From: Exiguobacterium aestuarii
GTDB lineage: Bacteria > Bacillota > Bacilli > Exiguobacteriales > Exiguobacteriaceae
Direction: 5' to 3'
Assembly: GCF_020171655.1 (NCBI RefSeq)
Contig: NZ_JAIVAC010000001.1
Location: forward strand, 1,798,001 to 1,862,000
DNA length: 64,000 nt
In this document: in pieces, positions 35,705-46,894 of the stretch
Layout: each line of letters begins with the position of its first letter
Numbering within the stretch: position 1 is the stretch's first letter
The notes under the pieces: model-generated
Told to the model about the DNA's origin: nothing
The model's input: only the letters and a program-made list of their open reading frames with translations
The model's database searches: none
Translations under genes and position numbers: made by a program

Positions 35705-36469
35705 GTGAACCGTTATATGGAAAATAGAATCCGACAACAATTTTTAACCCATCTCGCCCGAGAGAACAATCATTTCACAGATCAAAGTTACGTGGAAAAT
35801 TTTTACGAATTGGATGAGCAGATTATACGGGCTCTTCAAACCAATCAACTTCAATTAGCCAACACGTTGTTGGAGACATTGACACTCGATTTGTTACAGC
35901 ATCCCATGATCGATGAATATCATGGGGTTCGGCTTTACTTTCGAGGACTCACCTATCATGTGAGTCGCCTTGTTCCTGTCTCGAATTCAAATGTTCAAAC
36001 ATCACTTGCCTACACGAGTGCGCTGTTGAGACTGGTCGATGAACTTCATACCCCACTCGATTTTGTCTATGCAATCCCTGTTGTTACAGAAGCACTGGCT
36101 ACGATGATATCATTCATCTCGACACAAAGTTTTTCGGATCATCGCGTTCTGTCTGCCATTCGACTAATTGAGAAACACTTAACCGACCCCACTCTGTCTC
36201 CATCAAACGTAGCGACCGGAGTCGGGTTGTCGAACAATTATTTATCTTCCTTATTTAAACAAGAGACGGGTGAAACCATTTCAGAACGCATTCGCAGACG
36301 TCGGATCGAGGCCTCGATGAACGATTTAATCGTGACCTCGTTGCCTATTTGCTCTATTGCGAAGTCGTATTGTTTTTCATCGTGCACAACGTATATCAGT
36401 ACATTTAAGACTTACAAAGACATGACTCCCCTACAATATCGTCAATCACACCATAAGAAAAAACGTTGA
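35705..36469 (+). CDS. AraC-family transcriptional regulator
   Basis: 254 aa from a GTG behind AAGGAAAG. The N-terminal half (1-150) is helical and not a cupin, so it is an unusual sensor. The C-terminal double HTH reads LSPSNVATGVGLSNNYLSSLFKQETGETISERIRRRRIEAS and then ICSIAKSYCFSSCTTYISTFKTYKDMTPLQYRQ. It probably acts on its own region or a distant operon; no adjacent target is obvious. The stop lies in a shared bidirectional terminator. Confidence 0.88.
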   Translation: MNRYMENRIRQQFLTHLARENNHFTDQSYVENFYELDEQIIRALQTNQLQLANTLLETLTLDLLQHPMIDEYHGVRLYFRGLTYHVSRLVPVSNSNVQTSLAYTSALLRLVDELHTPLDFVYAIPVVTEALATMISFISTQSFSDHRVLSAIRLIEKHLTDPTLSPSNVATGVGLSNNYLSSLFKQETGETISERIRRRRIEASMNDLIVTSLPICSIAKSYCFSSCTTYISTFKTYKDMTPLQYRQSHHKKKR

Positions 36470-36491
36470 GGTTCATTTCCTCAACGTTTTT
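36459..36491. terminator. Bidirectional terminator overlapping two stop codons
   Basis: Perfect 13-bp stem AAAAACGTTGAGG (36459-36471) with CCTCAACGTTTTT (36479-36491). It contains the stop codons of the AraC-family gene and of the convergent acetyltransferase gene. Confidence 0.92.
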
Positions 36492-37017
36492 CATTCCACT
36501 CTTCCCGTAACATGCCCATCCGAATCGAATCATAGCGCTTCTCGTTCACGACACGCACTTGACGGATTCGACCTTCAAGCTGCATCCCTACTTTTTCAGC
36601 GACCCGCATCATCCGTTCATTCCCGGACCATGTCGTCAAGCCGACACGAACGACTGGTAGCGTCTCAAATAGATGCTCTGTCCATAGACGAAGGGCACGC
36701 GTCCCAACACCGCGATTCCAGCGATCGGACTGATGCAAGATGATGCCCATCTCGAGCCATTCTCGTCCGGCATCTTCGAAATAGTAAGAAACGGTCCCAT
36801 AGACGGCGCCATCGACTTCAATGACCCACATGTCATCTTTTTGGATGAGCGTCTGCTCGATTTGCTGAAACTCTTCGTAGGACATCGCCTTGTGTTCGAA
36901 GTAAGGGGCGTCCCACTGTTTCCACTCCGGTGTCGCATCCCGATAAATCAATTCCCATAGTCGTGATAAGTCTTGTTCTTCAATCGGTCGAATGACCACT
37001 TCATTGTCTTGTCGCAT
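36481..37017 (-). CDS. GNAT-family N-acetyltransferase
   Basis: 178 aa from the ATG after AGAGAGGAAG; a longer frame lacks a site. The acetyl-CoA loop lies in SDRWNRGVGTRALRLW and the C-terminal part reads TWSGNERMMRVAEKVGMQLEGRIRQ, typical of RimJ/RimL-like acetyltransferases. The substrate is unknown. It follows the TVP38-like gene by about 31 bases. Confidence 0.88.
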   Translation of the reverse strand: MRQDNEVVIRPIEEQDLSRLWELIYRDATPEWKQWDAPYFEHKAMSYEEFQQIEQTLIQKDDMWVIEVDGAVYGTVSYYFEDAGREWLEMGIILHQSDRWNRGVGTRALRLWTEHLFETLPVVRVGLTTWSGNERMMRVAEKVGMQLEGRIRQVRVVNEKRYDSIRMGMLREEWNEKR

Positions 37018-37048
37018 CTTGTCTTCCTCTCTAAAGATCGTCATTACC

Positions 37049-37891
37049 TTATTCTTGTGTCCCGTTCGAATCCCCTTTTTTTCGCTTGCGCCAAATGAAC
37101 GCGAGAATCAAGACGATCAAACTCGCCATGACGGAGGCGATCGCAATCGGACTCGAATCGGTCATAAACAATTGTCCGATGGAGACAGAATAGGCAAGCC
37201 CGAACGACGTGACGAGTTTTGCGCCGAACGCGATGACCGCGAAACGCGGGAACGGCACACGGCTGAATCCGGCCGCAAGACAGATCACCTCGTCCGGCAA
37301 AATCGGAATGATGAATAAGACGAGCAAGATACCTAGACCATACTTCTCGACATATCGATCGTACGTCTTCAACTTCTCCTCGTCGACCCAGCGGATGATT
37401 CGCTCACGACCAAATCGGGCCAACCCATACATGACAAAGATACCAAGCGTAGTCGAAATACTTCCGACTAAAGCCGCTCGAAACGGTCCGAGCGCTACAC
37501 TTCCAATCGGCACACTGACCGCTTCCGGGACCGGTAAGGCAATCGGCTGTAAAAAGCTGAATGCCGCGAACACCCAGACCGCCTGTCGTTTATATTGTTC
37601 TAATAGACGATCTAATCCGTATGTGTCATAGAGAACAAGTCCGAATGAGACGTAATAGACGAGAACGAAAATCAAGAAGAGAGAAAACGTAATTTTCCAC
37701 ATCTGCTTCAGGATGACGTTCGAGCCGTCCCGAATCGCCCGTAGTAGTCCGACCGAGAGTGCGAGTAAGACAATGCCCGTCCACCCGAGTTGGTACGGTA
37801 ATAGGAGGGAAGGCAAGACGATGAACGGCAACAGACTGAGCGCCACAAGCCCCAACCCGTATCCAAGATAAATCGAATGTCGTTCTTTCAT
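37049..37891 (-). CDS. TVP38/TMEM64-family membrane protein
   Basis: 280 aa with about seven membrane spans. The VTT domain motif is seen in ALPVPEAVSVPIGSVALGPFRAALVGSISTTLGIFVMYGLARFG and in IPILPDEVICLAAGFSRVPF. Bacterial members are linked to lipid flipping and membrane integrity. The N-terminal 60 residues add two further spans. It lies downstream of pyrG but reads toward the acetyltransferase gene. Confidence 0.87.
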   Translation of the reverse strand: MKERHSIYLGYGLGLVALSLLPFIVLPSLLLPYQLGWTGIVLLALSVGLLRAIRDGSNVILKQMWKITFSLFLIFVLVYYVSFGLVLYDTYGLDRLLEQYKRQAVWVFAAFSFLQPIALPVPEAVSVPIGSVALGPFRAALVGSISTTLGIFVMYGLARFGRERIIRWVDEEKLKTYDRYVEKYGLGILLVLFIIPILPDEVICLAAGFSRVPFPRFAVIAFGAKLVTSFGLAYSVSIGQLFMTDSSPIAIASVMASLIVLILAFIWRKRKKGDSNGTQE

Positions 37892-37990
37892 GAGCCATCA
37901 CCCTCTCCCCGTTCTACTTCTAGTGTACCCAGAAAGTGAAGGGGATGTATCCTGCCAAGGGCACCTTCTCTCTCATGCTTTTGATGTAGA

Positions 37991-38019
37991 AAAAACCACG
38001 ATCCGCAATGGACCGTGGT
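37991..38019 (-). terminator. Rho-independent terminator after pyrG
   Basis: 9-bp stem with one G-T pair (37996-38004 with 38010-38018), five-base loop, TTTTTT on the minus strand. Confidence 0.85.
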
Positions 38020-38029
38020 GTTCAATCAC

Positions 38030-39721
<1,692 letters not shown>

Positions 39722-39736
39722 TTACGTGCTAAACTA

Positions 39737-39776
39737 GCCCATGACTAATTTACGCCAGAGACGATACAGTCGTCAA
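39737..39776 (-). promoter_or_regulatory. pyrG promoter with GGGC start site
   Basis: Minus strand TTGACG (39771-39776), 18-bp spacer, TAAATT (39747-39752), six bases, then GGGC (39740 to 39737). GGGC at the start is the feature that allows slippage and poly-G addition in B. subtilis pyrG. Confidence 0.75.
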
Positions 39777-39828
39777 GATATTATTTTTTCTTTTTTTCAA
39801 GTCGGTGAAAACGACTAAAAAAGAAAAA

Positions 39829-39872
39829 GAGACACGCCTAGCCGGGCGCGATGCCCGGCTTTTTGCGGTCTC
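39829..39872 (-). terminator. Rho-independent terminator after rpoE
   Basis: Two-part hairpin: inner stem AGCCGGGC/GCCCGGCT (39840-39847 with 39853-39860) and outer stem GAGACACGC/GCGGTCTC (39829-39837 with 39865-39872), then TTTTTCTTTTTT on the minus strand. It ends next to the rpoE stop. Confidence 0.92.
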
Positions 39873-40352
39873 TTATAAATCATCCTCGTCTTCGAGATCG
39901 AGGTCGTCGTCCAAGTCGTCATCCTTGAAGTCATCAAGGCCTTCTACTTTTTCTTCTTCGTCCTCATCGTCAAATTCAGATGAATCATAATCTTCTACTT
40001 TTGCGAATACATCCAAGTCATCTTCGATATCGACGATGCCTTCGTCTGCTTCTTCGAACTCTTCTTCGAATTCGTCAAGTTCACCACGTTGACGTGCTTC
40101 GATGACGAGATCCTCATCCGACTTGTCGAATGGGTACCAAACGCGAAGCGCCCAACGGTTTGCTCCCAAGTTGACGAACAACCCGTCGATGTTCAAATCG
40201 GTGTAAAGTTGTGCGATTTTCTCGAGCTCTTCTTCTTCACTCGCAAACGTATAGTTTTGCTTGATCTTTTCGCGAATCTCATCAAAAGAAACAGGCTGCT
40301 CGCCAGTTTCTTGGAGAAGTTCATAAACGAAATCAATCAACGATTTATTCAT
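39873..40352 (-). CDS. rpoE: RNA polymerase delta subunit
   Basis: 159 aa from the ATG after AAGGAG. The N-terminal HARE-HTH domain (1-85) reads SLIDFVYELLQETGEQPVSFDEIREKI; the C-terminal half is nearly all Asp and Glu (DDFKDDDLDDDLDLEDEDDL). This acidic tail acts as a nucleic-acid mimic that speeds RNA polymerase recycling in Gram-positive bacteria. It has its own terminator before pyrG. Confidence 0.96.
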   Translation of the reverse strand: MNKSLIDFVYELLQETGEQPVSFDEIREKIKQNYTFASEEEELEKIAQLYTDLNIDGLFVNLGANRWALRVWYPFDKSDEDLVIEARQRGELDEFEEEFEEADEGIVDIEDDLDVFAKVEDYDSSEFDDEDEEEKVEGLDDFKDDDLDDDLDLEDEDDL

Positions 40353-40432
40353 TAAAGGACACTCCTTTTCCGTCACTAGTTAAACATCACTCCTCATTAT
40401 AAACAAAAGCGATATGAAAAAGCTAGAGAAAA

Positions 40433-41758
40433 TTATGATTCATTGGATACCTCGGCTCGAACACGGAACCAATAAACAGTGATCAACCCGATATTGAACA
40501 ACCACGTCAGTCCGAGAACGCCGAACATCCAACCTCGTGGGATTTGGAACGACAATTCCGCATTGACGGTCTGTCCGACGTACAAACCGTATCCTAACAA
40601 TCCGACCATCAAGAACGAATACGATACGACCATTCCGAATCGCTTCCACAATTGAATGAGCAGCGAGGCAAACTCTTTGTTTTCCCCGTACTCTTCGAAT
40701 AAGTAAGCATGACTGACACTTGAATACATGGTTTGTGTATAACCACTGACAAATAATACTGGTATGAATGCGAGAGGTTCGATAAACCCTAGAAAAAAAA
40801 CCAAAGAGGAAATGAGTAACACAAGATAAGGATGGCGCGCAAAATCAAATATATGACCAAACAAGATCCAACCAATCACGCCGGCTAAAAACGGAACGAA
40901 CACATATATCATTAGCACTTGGAACGAATAGAGAGCAATGCTGACAAATACAGCACCAATCAACGTCCAACCGCCGAACAACCCGATGACAAATGACAAT
41001 AATTGAACTTGGCGCGTTCGACTCGCCCCAATGAAGGCCCGAACTCGTTTTTGGAATAACAACCAACCCACATATGCTAACAAAATAATCATCAGACTAA
41101 ACACTTCAATGTAGCCTCGCGCTCCTTCCAAGAGACTAAGGAGACGACTAATCAACGTAAAGACGGTGACCGCGATAAAGGCGCGGAGAAAAGAACGGGT
41201 TTCAAACTGCCATGTCGCAGATTTTTGAAGAGGCAACTTGCGTACGAATAGCCAAGGCAAAATCAGACTCACTAAGAATAAGGCGATGGCAAGATTGTAC
41301 GACTGCGTCAACGCATAAGAGAACACAGCGATCCAGCCGACTAATGCGAGGACTAATGGTAATGAACTGCCACTTTCTTCATTCGAGTCAGCTTTCGCAG
41401 CAGACTTCAGTTCATTCAATTGCGATAAAATCGTCGTCATGATGGTACCGACTCCAATCGAGCCGACGCCTACAAAAAATGCGCTCCATTCAATGGCACG
41501 ATCAATTGGAAGCACAAAACACACGAGACCGACGACAAGGACAGACAAAGCCATTAAAAACGTATCCTTTGAGCCACGTCGTCCGATAACATAAACCCAC
41601 AACAAGAGTCCTGACATGCTCGATACGTAAAAAATAAGGAACGGAATCAATCGTCCGACCCCTTCTTCGACTGCCATGATGGATAAAAACAAAATTTGGG
41701 GAAGGATTTGGCTACTGAGCGCGCTGACAATCGTCAACAAAACAACCATATTTTTCAC
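40433..41758 (-). CDS. Multi-pass membrane protein, MFS-like
   Basis: About 441 aa from a GTG eight bases after TTAGGGG. About 12 hydrophobic segments with a basic loop in the middle (KLPLQKSATW) are consistent with a major facilitator-like transporter, but I see no clear MFS signature motif. No substrate can be proposed. It stands alone between rpoE and the globin-coupled receptor. Confidence 0.65.
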   Translation of the reverse strand: MKNMVVLLTIVSALSSQILPQILFLSIMAVEEGVGRLIPFLIFYVSSMSGLLLWVYVIGRRGSKDTFLMALSVLVVGLVCFVLPIDRAIEWSAFFVGVGSIGVGTIMTTILSQLNELKSAAKADSNEESGSSLPLVLALVGWIAVFSYALTQSYNLAIALFLVSLILPWLFVRKLPLQKSATWQFETRSFLRAFIAVTVFTLISRLLSLLEGARGYIEVFSLMIILLAYVGWLLFQKRVRAFIGASRTRQVQLLSFVIGLFGGWTLIGAVFVSIALYSFQVLMIYVFVPFLAGVIGWILFGHIFDFARHPYLVLLISSLVFFLGFIEPLAFIPVLFVSGYTQTMYSSVSHAYLFEEYGENKEFASLLIQLWKRFGMVVSYSFLMVGLLGYGLYVGQTVNAELSFQIPRGWMFGVLGLTWLFNIGLITVYWFRVRAEVSNES

Positions 41759-41854
41759 GGTTCGCACCCCTAACTCAAGATTGAATATTCTGCTCTTCCA
41801 TCACCTTTTCCCATATCCATTTATCGGTGAACCTTTTTCAAAACACATCAACTT

Positions 41855-41882
41855 CTCAGTTTCTTCACACTTCTGCCGATAT
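41855..41882 (+). promoter_or_regulatory. Sigma-D-type promoter of the chemotaxis receptor gene
   Basis: GCCGATAT (41875-41882) is an exact match to the motility sigma factor -10 box. CTCAGTTT 12 bases upstream resembles the -35 region TAAAGTTT in its last five bases. The start codon follows 46 bases after the box. Confidence 0.6.
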
Positions 41883-41927
41883 AGAAGAGAACGCCAATTT
41901 TAATGTAAATAGAAGGAGAATAAACAT

Positions 41928-43226
41928 ATGGCACTTTTTCGTAAGACAACCTCAACAGATTTCGTCGCTTCCGAAGGTTTTCCCGACATTCAGACAATCG
42001 CCAAGCCATCTGACTCGAGTTTGAGCGGACGTGCTCACTATATGGGGTATACGGCCTCTCAAGTGAAGCGCCTACAAGACATGGCTCCACTCGTGGAGTC
42101 CGTGCTAGATGAAGTACTTGAAAACGTACTCGATCACTTAATGCTCCAACCCGAAATGGTCAGAATCGCGAACGCCTCATCGACGAGAGATCGTTTAAAA
42201 AACGTATTCGCCGATTACTTTCGTAGTTTGTTGACGGGGAACATCGATGACAAATTCTTAGCCATGCGAAAACGAATGGGACAGACACATCACCACTTCG
42301 CGGTCCCTGTCGTCTGGTTCTTGGCGACGTATTCTGCTTTCAACACACTACTTGTCCCAAAAGTCGTCGAGACGTATCAACATGACCCGGCTACTTTGAC
42401 AGAATCTCTTTTGGCGTTATCACACGCGATGAACTTAGACGCACAAATCGTTACCGAACAATACGTCAACGCCCGACTCGATGAACTCGAGTCCGCAAAC
42501 GAGGCCCGTGCCACATTGTTAAGCGACGTCTCACGCGTCAGTGCAGAAGTCGCTACGACGATGGACCGAACAGGGCAAGCGATGTCTGAAACAAGTAATC
42601 GCGCGCACCAAGTTCTTGCGGAAACGGAGCAAACGGAAAAGATGAGTCGTCACTTGATGACGTTGACACATACGAACGGCGAACAAATCGAACAGATGGA
42701 AGTCGAATTCAAACAATCTGCCACTTATGTAGACACTTCGCTCGATCGCATCACAGCTCTAAAAAATGGTTCTCAAGAAATCGTCAACATGACGCGAAGC
42801 ATCGAACAAATCGCCAACCAAACGAACTTGCTCGCCCTAAATGCCTCAATCGAAGCGGCTCGAGCGGGTGAACACGGGAAAGGATTCGCTGTCGTCGCCA
42901 CCGAAGTGCGCACACTCGCGGAGAACGCGAAACAACTGAGCAGTCAAATCAATGCGCTCATTAACGAAAATGAAGCCAATATCGCAGCACTCTTTGATCA
43001 AATGGGACATATGCATCGGACGAACGATGAAGCCATGCGTCAATTGAATGACGTCAAGGCTAGTTTCTCGACCGTTCAAGAAGAAATGGGGCAATACGTC
43101 CTTTCGTTTGAACGGAACAAACAAGATCTCGGACAGATGGTTGAAACCATTTCATCCATCAACGAGACGACACAAGGTTTGTCTCATTTGACCTCTTCGC
43201 TTCTTTCCACAGCTGAAATGCAATAA
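41928..43226 (+). CDS. Globin-coupled methyl-accepting chemotaxis protein, HemAT-like
   Basis: 432 aa, soluble. Residues 1-185 are a globin-coupled sensor; [25 protein letters not shown] carries the probable heme-binding proximal His121, aligned with the Q-x-H pattern of HemAT. The signalling domain has the receptor tip [35 protein letters not shown]. HemAT senses oxygen and steers aerotaxis through CheA and CheW. The promoter looks sigma-D dependent. The length is normal and there is no membrane span. Confidence 0.93.
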   Translation: MALFRKTTSTDFVASEGFPDIQTIAKPSDSSLSGRAHYMGYTASQVKRLQDMAPLVESVLDEVLENVLDHLMLQPEMVRIANASSTRDRLKNVFADYFRSLLTGNIDDKFLAMRKRMGQTHHHFAVPVVWFLATYSAFNTLLVPKVVETYQHDPATLTESLLALSHAMNLDAQIVTEQYVNARLDELESANEARATLLSDVSRVSAEVATTMDRTGQAMSETSNRAHQVLAETEQTEKMSRHLMTLTHTNGEQIEQMEVEFKQSATYVDTSLDRITALKNGSQEIVNMTRSIEQIANQTNLLALNASIEAARAGEHGKGFAVVATEVRTLAENAKQLSSQINALINENEANIAALFDQMGHMHRTNDEAMRQLNDVKASFSTVQEEMGQYVLSFERNKQDLGQMVETISSINETTQGLSHLTSSLLSTAEMQ

Positions 43227-43233
43227 ACAAATA

Positions 43234-43259
43234 AGGCACGGTCCGCGGACCGTGCCTTC
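43234..43259. terminator. Hairpin terminator between the receptor gene and fadF
   Basis: Perfect 12-bp palindrome arms (AAGGCACGGTCC and its complement) around GC. The T-rich side (TTATTTGTTTATT) is on the minus strand, so it serves fadF mainly. Confidence 0.8.
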
Positions 43260-43264
43260 CTGCA

Positions 43265-45391
43265 TTATTGTACAACCGGTTCTGGTATCTCGATGGCTTT
43301 CAGCGAACGATCGAGTAATTCGACGACGTCGAACGTGCCGACCGTCTCATCGACTTCCTTCGCTTTCGTTCCATCAGACAACATCGTCAAACAGTACGGA
43401 CATGCCGAACCGATGACCGTCGGTTTCGTCTCAAGCAATTGTTCCGTCCGGGCCACGTTTACACGTGTCCCGACTTTCTCTTCTTGCCACATGAGACCAC
43501 CACCGGCTCCACAACACATGCCGTTTTCACGGTTACGTGTCGCTTCGACGAGTTCGACACCCGGAATCCGTTCGAGGACGAATCGTGGTGCATCATAAAT
43601 GCCGTTGTAACGACCGAGGTAACATGAGTCGTGATAGACGACACGTTCGTTCACTTGAAGATCCGGCTGAATCCGACCCGTATCGAGCAATTCGGCGAGT
43701 AACTCCGTATGGTGATACACTTTCACACCATCAAGTCCGAAGTCTGGATACTCATTTTTGAATGTGTTGTAGGCGTGTGGGTCAACCGTGACGATCTTCG
43801 TCACCCCATACTTCTCAAACAATTTAATGTTCGCTTCGGCGAGTTCTTGGAAGAGTAACTCGTTTCCGATTCGACGAGGTGTGTCCCCTGAGTTCTTCTC
43901 TTCGTTTCCGAGAATGGCGAATGAAACGCCCGCCTTGTTCAAGACGCTCGCAAAGCTCTGCGCGACTTTTTGGCTACGGCTATCGTAAGATCCCATTGCG
44001 CCGACCCAGAAGAGGTATTCGAATTCTTCGCCTGCTTTTTTCTTCTCTTTTGCCGTCGGAATGACGAGTTCTGTATCCTTGCGCCAGTTCTCGCGTTCTT
44101 TCCGGTTCATTCCCCATGGGTTTCCTTGACGCTCGATGTTTGCGACCGTGCGCTGCGCCTCCGGATCCATCTTCCCTTCCATCATGACGAGGTAACGACG
44201 AAGGTCGATAATTTTATCGACGTGCTCGTTCATGACCGGACATTGATCTTCACAGTTTCGGCATGTCGTACACGCCCAGATTTCTTCTTCCGTGATGACG
44301 TTGCCGATCAATTCGTCTGCGACGAGCATATGGCCATCTTGCGCCGCTGCTGCGATTTCAGCACCTTGCGTGTTTTGGAACATGAGTGCCGGTGCCCACG
44401 GTGATTTTCTTGTGACCGCCGCACCTTTCATATTCATATGGTCACGAAGTTTGACGATCAAGTCCATCGGCGACAACATCTTCCCTGTTCCCGTTGCCGG
44501 ACATACATTCGTACAACGTCCGCACTCGACGCAAGCGTACAAGTCGACGAGTTGCTTCTGGTTAAAGTCTTCAATCTTGTTGACCCCGAAGACGATTTCT
44601 TCATCTGACTCTTCTGCTTCTTCCATCGCTGAAAAATCAACTGGTGCCAAGCGACCGACTTTATGTGTGCGCCCGAGCCAGACGTTGAGCGTCCCGGCAA
44701 TCAAGTGCGCGTGTTTGCCTTGCGGGATGTAGACCATAAAGCTGAGTAAGAATAAGAGGTGCATCCACCAAAAGACGACGAACAAGGCGAAAGCGACCGA
44801 TCCTGGTACCCAAGCAAACGCTGAACCGATGAGTGTCGCAACCGGTTCACCCCACATCGGAAGCTCTTCTTTATAGACGAGGTAAAACCCGTTCCCGAAC
44901 AAGACGGAAACCATCAACCCGCCGATGAAGATGAGGGCGAGACCTGCTAAAAAGTTTCGTTTCAAGCGCACGAGCTTCTCGACGTAACGACGGTAGAATC
45001 CCCAAACGACCGCGACGAGAATCATGAGCATAACGATTTCTTGCATAAATGTGAAGATTGGATAGAGTGGACCGAGCGGGATATGTGGGAAACGTGTTCC
45101 GACCGCTAGTCCTTTCCAAATAAAATCAATCGCCCCGAATTGGACGAGGATAAAGCCATAAAACATCATGACGTGAATGGCGCCACTCTTTTTATCCTTT
45201 AACAATTTCTTTTGACCGAACACGTTGATCATGACCTGTTCGAGTCGTTCTTTGTTCGTTTGGCTCCATTCTGCCTTCTTCCCAAGCTTGATGAATGTAT
45301 AACGCTGATGAACCAGCGAAGCAAATAAATACACCCCATAGCCGAGGACGAGCAAGAATAGAATCCAGTTGACGATTAAAAATGTAGACAT
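43265..45391 (-). CDS. fadF: Membrane iron-sulfur heterodisulfide-reductase-like oxidoreductase, FadF-like
   Basis: 708 aa from the ATG after GGGGGAG; a longer frame starts inside the operator region. The N-terminal third has about six membrane spans (nitrate-reductase gamma-like). Two 4Fe-4S motifs follow: CVECGRCTNVCP and CTTCRNCEDQCP. The C-terminal part has CCG domains (DSCYLGRYNG, MCCGAGGG, SACPYCLTM). In B. subtilis fadF (ywjF) belongs to the beta-oxidation regulon and probably passes electrons from acyl-CoA dehydrogenase to quinone. A FadR box overlaps its promoter. Confidence 0.9.
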   Translation of the reverse strand: MSTFLIVNWILFLLVLGYGVYLFASLVHQRYTFIKLGKKAEWSQTNKERLEQVMINVFGQKKLLKDKKSGAIHVMMFYGFILVQFGAIDFIWKGLAVGTRFPHIPLGPLYPIFTFMQEIVMLMILVAVVWGFYRRYVEKLVRLKRNFLAGLALIFIGGLMVSVLFGNGFYLVYKEELPMWGEPVATLIGSAFAWVPGSVAFALFVVFWWMHLLFLLSFMVYIPQGKHAHLIAGTLNVWLGRTHKVGRLAPVDFSAMEEAEESDEEIVFGVNKIEDFNQKQLVDLYACVECGRCTNVCPATGTGKMLSPMDLIVKLRDHMNMKGAAVTRKSPWAPALMFQNTQGAEIAAAAQDGHMLVADELIGNVITEEEIWACTTCRNCEDQCPVMNEHVDKIIDLRRYLVMMEGKMDPEAQRTVANIERQGNPWGMNRKERENWRKDTELVIPTAKEKKKAGEEFEYLFWVGAMGSYDSRSQKVAQSFASVLNKAGVSFAILGNEEKNSGDTPRRIGNELLFQELAEANIKLFEKYGVTKIVTVDPHAYNTFKNEYPDFGLDGVKVYHHTELLAELLDTGRIQPDLQVNERVVYHDSCYLGRYNGIYDAPRFVLERIPGVELVEATRNRENGMCCGAGGGLMWQEEKVGTRVNVARTEQLLETKPTVIGSACPYCLTMLSDGTKAKEVDETVGTFDVVELLDRSLKAIEIPEPVVQ

Positions 45392-45434
45392 CCCCAAAAC
45401 TCCCCCTTTTGAAAACGGATTCAATCTTGAATTC

Positions 45435-45467
45435 AGTATATCAAATGATGAATGAACAGTCATTCAT
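45435..45467 (-). promoter_or_regulatory. fadF promoter with FadR operator
   Basis: The perfect palindrome ATGAATGA-ACAG-TCATTCAT (45448-45467) fits the B. subtilis FadR box TGAATGA-N4-TCATTCA. The minus-strand -35 ATGACT (45458-45463) lies inside it; 17 bp further is TATACT (45435-45440). Repression lifted by long-chain acyl-CoA is expected. Confidence 0.82.
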
Positions 45468-45483
45468 TTTTGTGAAGTTCTCG

Positions 45484-46200
45484 TCAGAAGTTTAGAAGAT
45501 GTTTCAAGATGAGCAATAATCCCCCATAACTACATACGGCCAAAACGAATGTGCGGAAGTGTAGATTTCGGTCGGATGGGAGTTCAAACTTCACGATATT
45601 GAGAATCATCGCCCCGGCCACGAACGCAAAACAGAGCGCTTCGACGTGCGCGGCCAAGTCAATCCAGCGTGAAAAAAACCCACCGAGCAAAATTCCACCG
45701 CTCAACAAGTAGCGTCCTTGTCGCATATAACGTTCACCATAGTGCCGGTTCAAGTCATGCCCGAGTGCCAAAAAGTGGACACCGAGCGCCGTCGCATAGA
45801 AGCTTCTCGCAACGAACGTCACGGAGTCGGCCGTCACCACATACGCTGAAAATGTCATGTATGCCGTGAGCAAGGTCACCTGCAGCCAATACGAAACGGC
45901 CCGATCGACCGCTTCATCTTGGAAGTGAGGCGTCCGAACGAACCGCATCGTACCGTAGAACAACGTAAACCCGATGAGACTGACGATGTAAATCTCTGAA
46001 GGTAAGGCCAGATTCAACCAATCGACGCGAAGCGTGTCCTGGCGTTTATTCAGCGACGGCAAGAGATACATGAAGAAGTACGTGATGGCGACCCCGCTCG
46101 AGAAAGAGAACCACTTCTTTGAAGGAACGGTCTCTTCCCGGAACAAATAGATGCCGAAGAAGTTAATCAGCGCCAAATAGATGATGATCCAGTTCGCCAT
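45484..46200 (-). CDS. Multi-pass membrane protein of unknown function
   Basis: 238 aa with about seven membrane spans and scattered His residues (GVHFLALGHDLNRHYGERY, DLAAHVEALC). The pattern could fit a ZIP-like or hemolysin-III-like fold, but I see no firm signature. It lies seven bases behind an acetyltransferase gene, so the two form an operon. Confidence 0.65.
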   Translation of the reverse strand: MANWIIIYLALINFFGIYLFREETVPSKKWFSFSSGVAITYFFMYLLPSLNKRQDTLRVDWLNLALPSEIYIVSLIGFTLFYGTMRFVRTPHFQDEAVDRAVSYWLQVTLLTAYMTFSAYVVTADSVTFVARSFYATALGVHFLALGHDLNRHYGERYMRQGRYLLSGGILLGGFFSRWIDLAAHVEALCFAFVAGAMILNIVKFELPSDRNLHFRTFVLAVCSYGGLLLILKHLLNF

Positions 46201-46207
46201 CTCGTCT

Positions 46208-46726
46208 TCATCCTCTCAAGTCAATCCAAAACCGCTCAACGATCGTCCCGTCTTCTTCCGTATACGGTGTGTCCGCGACGCCTCCATTGTTTAAAATGAC
46301 CTGACGGGAAGCGACGTTTGTCCGGTTACACGTAATGAGTGCACGCTCAATACCTAGCTCTTTCACTTTCTCAAGCGCAAGTTGTAATTGAATCGTAGCG
46401 AGTCCACGTCCGCGCGCACTCGGCTTTACTCCATATCCGACATGCCCGCCAATCTTCAAGAGCGATTCATTCAACTCGTGACGAATGTTCGCCGCCCCGA
46501 GAAGCTCCTCTCCGTCCGTGAGCCAATACGTCGTGCTCGGAACCCAGCCTTCCTCTATGTTCTCACGTAACTCTTTCTGACGTAACGTGTTGACGTACGC
46601 CTCGAAGTCTGTCGTTTCACGGTCCACCGAGGTCGGGACGATCCGCTCATCCCGTTCGTACCATTCCTCTAAAAATGCGAGAATCTGTTCTTTTTGTTCG
46701 ACAGATGTCTTGATTAGTCTTAACAT
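46208..46726 (-). CDS. GNAT-family N-acetyltransferase
   Basis: 172 aa from the ATG after AAAGGGGG. The acetyl-CoA motif reads VGYGVKPSARGRGLATIQLQLAL, followed by ITCNRTNVASRQVILNNGG, as in RimI-like acetyltransferases of the YjdJ/YdhI type. It heads a two-gene operon with the membrane protein downstream. Substrate unknown. Confidence 0.9.
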   Translation of the reverse strand: MLRLIKTSVEQKEQILAFLEEWYERDERIVPTSVDRETTDFEAYVNTLRQKELRENIEEGWVPSTTYWLTDGEELLGAANIRHELNESLLKIGGHVGYGVKPSARGRGLATIQLQLALEKVKELGIERALITCNRTNVASRQVILNNGGVADTPYTEEDGTIVERFWIDLRG

Positions 46727-46851
46727 CACATTTCCCCCTTTATTCATTTCCATTCGCGCTCTCTAAATGGATTTCCTTGTTCCTTCATCTTAGAGAACGC
46801 ACAATCGAAATAAAATGGACGTTCTCGTCGAAGTGTGTCCCCTTTCAACCA

Positions 46852-46884
46852 TAAAAAAAAGTGCCATCCTGTTCGGATGACACT
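46852..46884 (-). terminator. Rho-independent terminator after the 142-aa hypothetical gene
   Basis: 10-bp stem with one G-T pair (46860-46869 with 46875-46884), five-base loop, TTTTTTTT on the minus strand. Confidence 0.88.
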
Positions 46885-46894
46885 GTCGGTATGC

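Noticed and set aside
39798-39817. Hairpin AAGTCG-N7-CGACTT between pyrG and rpoE
   Set aside because: No T run follows on either strand, so it is not a terminator, and it lies outside the pyrG leader.
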